Shown here piece after piece: positions 5,066 through 5,566 of a DNA stretch of 5,566 nucleotides. Numbering within the stretch: the stretch's first letter is position 1; every line of letters starts with the position of its first letter. The notes below the pieces were generated by a model, which was not told the DNA's origin, searched no databases, and was given only the letters and a program-made list of their open reading frames with translations. Source of the DNA: Candidatus Omnitrophota bacterium (GTDB lineage Bacteria > Omnitrophota > Gorgyraeia > Aquiviventales > Aquiviventaceae); NCBI GenBank assembly GCA_016193195.1, contig JACPSQ010000116.1, positions 1 through 5,566 on the forward strand, in the 5' to 3' direction. The position numbers and the translations under genes are program-made.

Positions 5066-5095
5066 TTGTGTCACCTTCGCCGGTTGTGGTATGCT
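5066..5095 (+). promoter_or_regulatory. Extended -10 promoter of the GspE/PilB gene
   Basis: TGGTATGCT (5087-5095) is an extended -10 box. TTGTGT at 5066-5071 is a weak -35, 18 bp upstream. The expected start of transcription, 6-8 bases past the -10, falls on 5101-5103, at the ATG itself. The bases before the ATG (ACCTCCG) contain no Shine-Dalgarno, which fits a leaderless mRNA. Confidence 0.55.
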
Positions 5096-5102
5096 ACCTC
5101 CG

Positions 5103-5566
5103 ATGCGAAACGAGCGGCAGAAGTTAGGGGAACTGCTGGTTGAGCAAGGGCTGATCTCCCTCGAGCAGCTGAAGGAGGCGCTCAAGGAGCAGAAGCGCAC
5201 CGGCGAGTTTCTCGGCACCGTCCTGACCCGCCTCGGGATGCTCTCCAACGAGCAGCTCCTGCCGGTGTTGGCGGGGCAGGTGGGCATGCCCTACGTGCGA
5301 GTGGCCGAGATGGGCGTCAGTCCCGACGCGCTCGCGAAGGTCCCGCCGAAATTCGCCAGCCACTACCACCTCATCCCCCTCTCCTTCCGGGATAACACCC
5401 TCCAGGTGGCGATCGCCGACCCGTTCGATGTGCAAACCTTGGATGAGTTGAAGCTCCTGCTGGACTGCGAGCTCAGCCCGGTCCTGGCCAGCCAGCAGGA
5501 CATCGAGGAGGCGGTTCAGCGCCACTACGGGGTCGGGGCCTCGGCGGTGGAGCGGATGCTCGACAC
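5103..5566 (+). CDS. GspE/PilB-type ATPase, N-terminal MshEN domain (3' end outside window)
   Basis: The first 154 residues of a type II secretion or type IV pilus assembly ATPase are visible; these proteins usually run to about 550-600 residues. The visible part is the MshEN (T2SSE_N) domain. Two helical repeats are at residues 6-27 (KLGELLVEQGLIS, then EQLKEAL) and 37-62 (FLGTVLTRLGMLS, then EQLLPVLAGQVGMP). They are followed by the small alpha/beta subdomain with LIPLSFRDNTLQVAIADPFD (90-109) and the usual end SPVLASQQDIEEAVQRHYG (125-143). In some family members this domain binds cyclic di-GMP; here the leading Arg of each repeat is Lys7 and Phe37, so binding is uncertain. The Walker motifs are beyond the edge, so GspE and PilB cannot be told apart. 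The start is set by the promoter overlap and the lack of any Shine-Dalgarno. Confidence 0.88.
   Translation, partial: MRNERQKLGELLVEQGLISLEQLKEALKEQKRTGEFLGTVLTRLGMLSNEQLLPVLAGQVGMPYVRVAEMGVSPDALAKVPPKFASHYHLIPLSFRDNTLQVAIADPFDVQTLDELKLLLDCELSPVLASQQDIEEAVQRHYGVGASAVERMLD

Noticed and set aside
5124..5525. Minus-strand open frame opposite the GspE/PilB gene
   Set aside because: The plus-strand frame encodes a clear MshEN domain, and the antisense product resembles no family.

Overview
The window is a GC-rich bacterial chromosomal segment (clearly above 55% G+C by eye) with seven protein genes, tightly packed. There are no RNA genes, insertion sequences, phage genes or CRISPR arrays. The gene set points to a Gram-negative-type uncultured lineage: a type II fatty-acid enzyme, a 4Fe-4S quinolinate synthase with its Nudix regulator, a SpoVG protein, an exported propeller protein and a type II secretion/type IV pilus ATPase. 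Omnitrophota, Nitrospirota, Methylomirabilota or Desulfobacterota are all possible hosts. My impression leans to Omnitrophota or a relative, but one window cannot settle this.

Layout from left to right. (1) 1-553, plus strand: the C-terminal 60% of FabD, malonyl-CoA:ACP transacylase, cut by the window edge. (2) 533-643: a cluster of five copies of a 13-bp element, GATTnCrGTGATT, three forward and two inverted. It lies at the convergent end of fabD and nadA, and its first copy forms the last codons of fabD. (3) 655-2402, minus strand: nrtR then nadA, an NAD-biosynthesis operon. A Nudix/winged-helix repressor sits upstream of quinolinate synthase. The nrtR promoter carries two matching inverted repeats, GTGTC-N5-KACAC, one between the -35 and -10 boxes and one at the transcription start, as expected for autoregulation by NrtR. 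(4) 2478-4577, minus strand: a second operon with a strong promoter (TTGACA-N18-TACAAT), a secreted seven-blade Asp-box propeller with an unfamiliar conserved C-terminal domain, then spoVG. The spoVG Shine-Dalgarno overlaps the propeller stop codon. The operon ends in a good intrinsic terminator. (5) 4586-5011, plus strand: a stand-alone CheY-like receiver, divergent from the propeller operon. (6) 5066-5566, plus strand: the N-terminal MshEN domain of a GspE/PilB-type ATPase, cut by the right edge and apparently translated from a leaderless mRNA.

The NAD operon is coherent and self-regulated. The receiver, pilus/secretion ATPase and exported propeller may belong to one envelope or motility locus, but that is inference from proximity. 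The most unusual items are the repeat cluster bracketing nadA, the propeller fusion protein, and the compact or leaderless 5' ends. No gap between genes exceeds about 215 bases.
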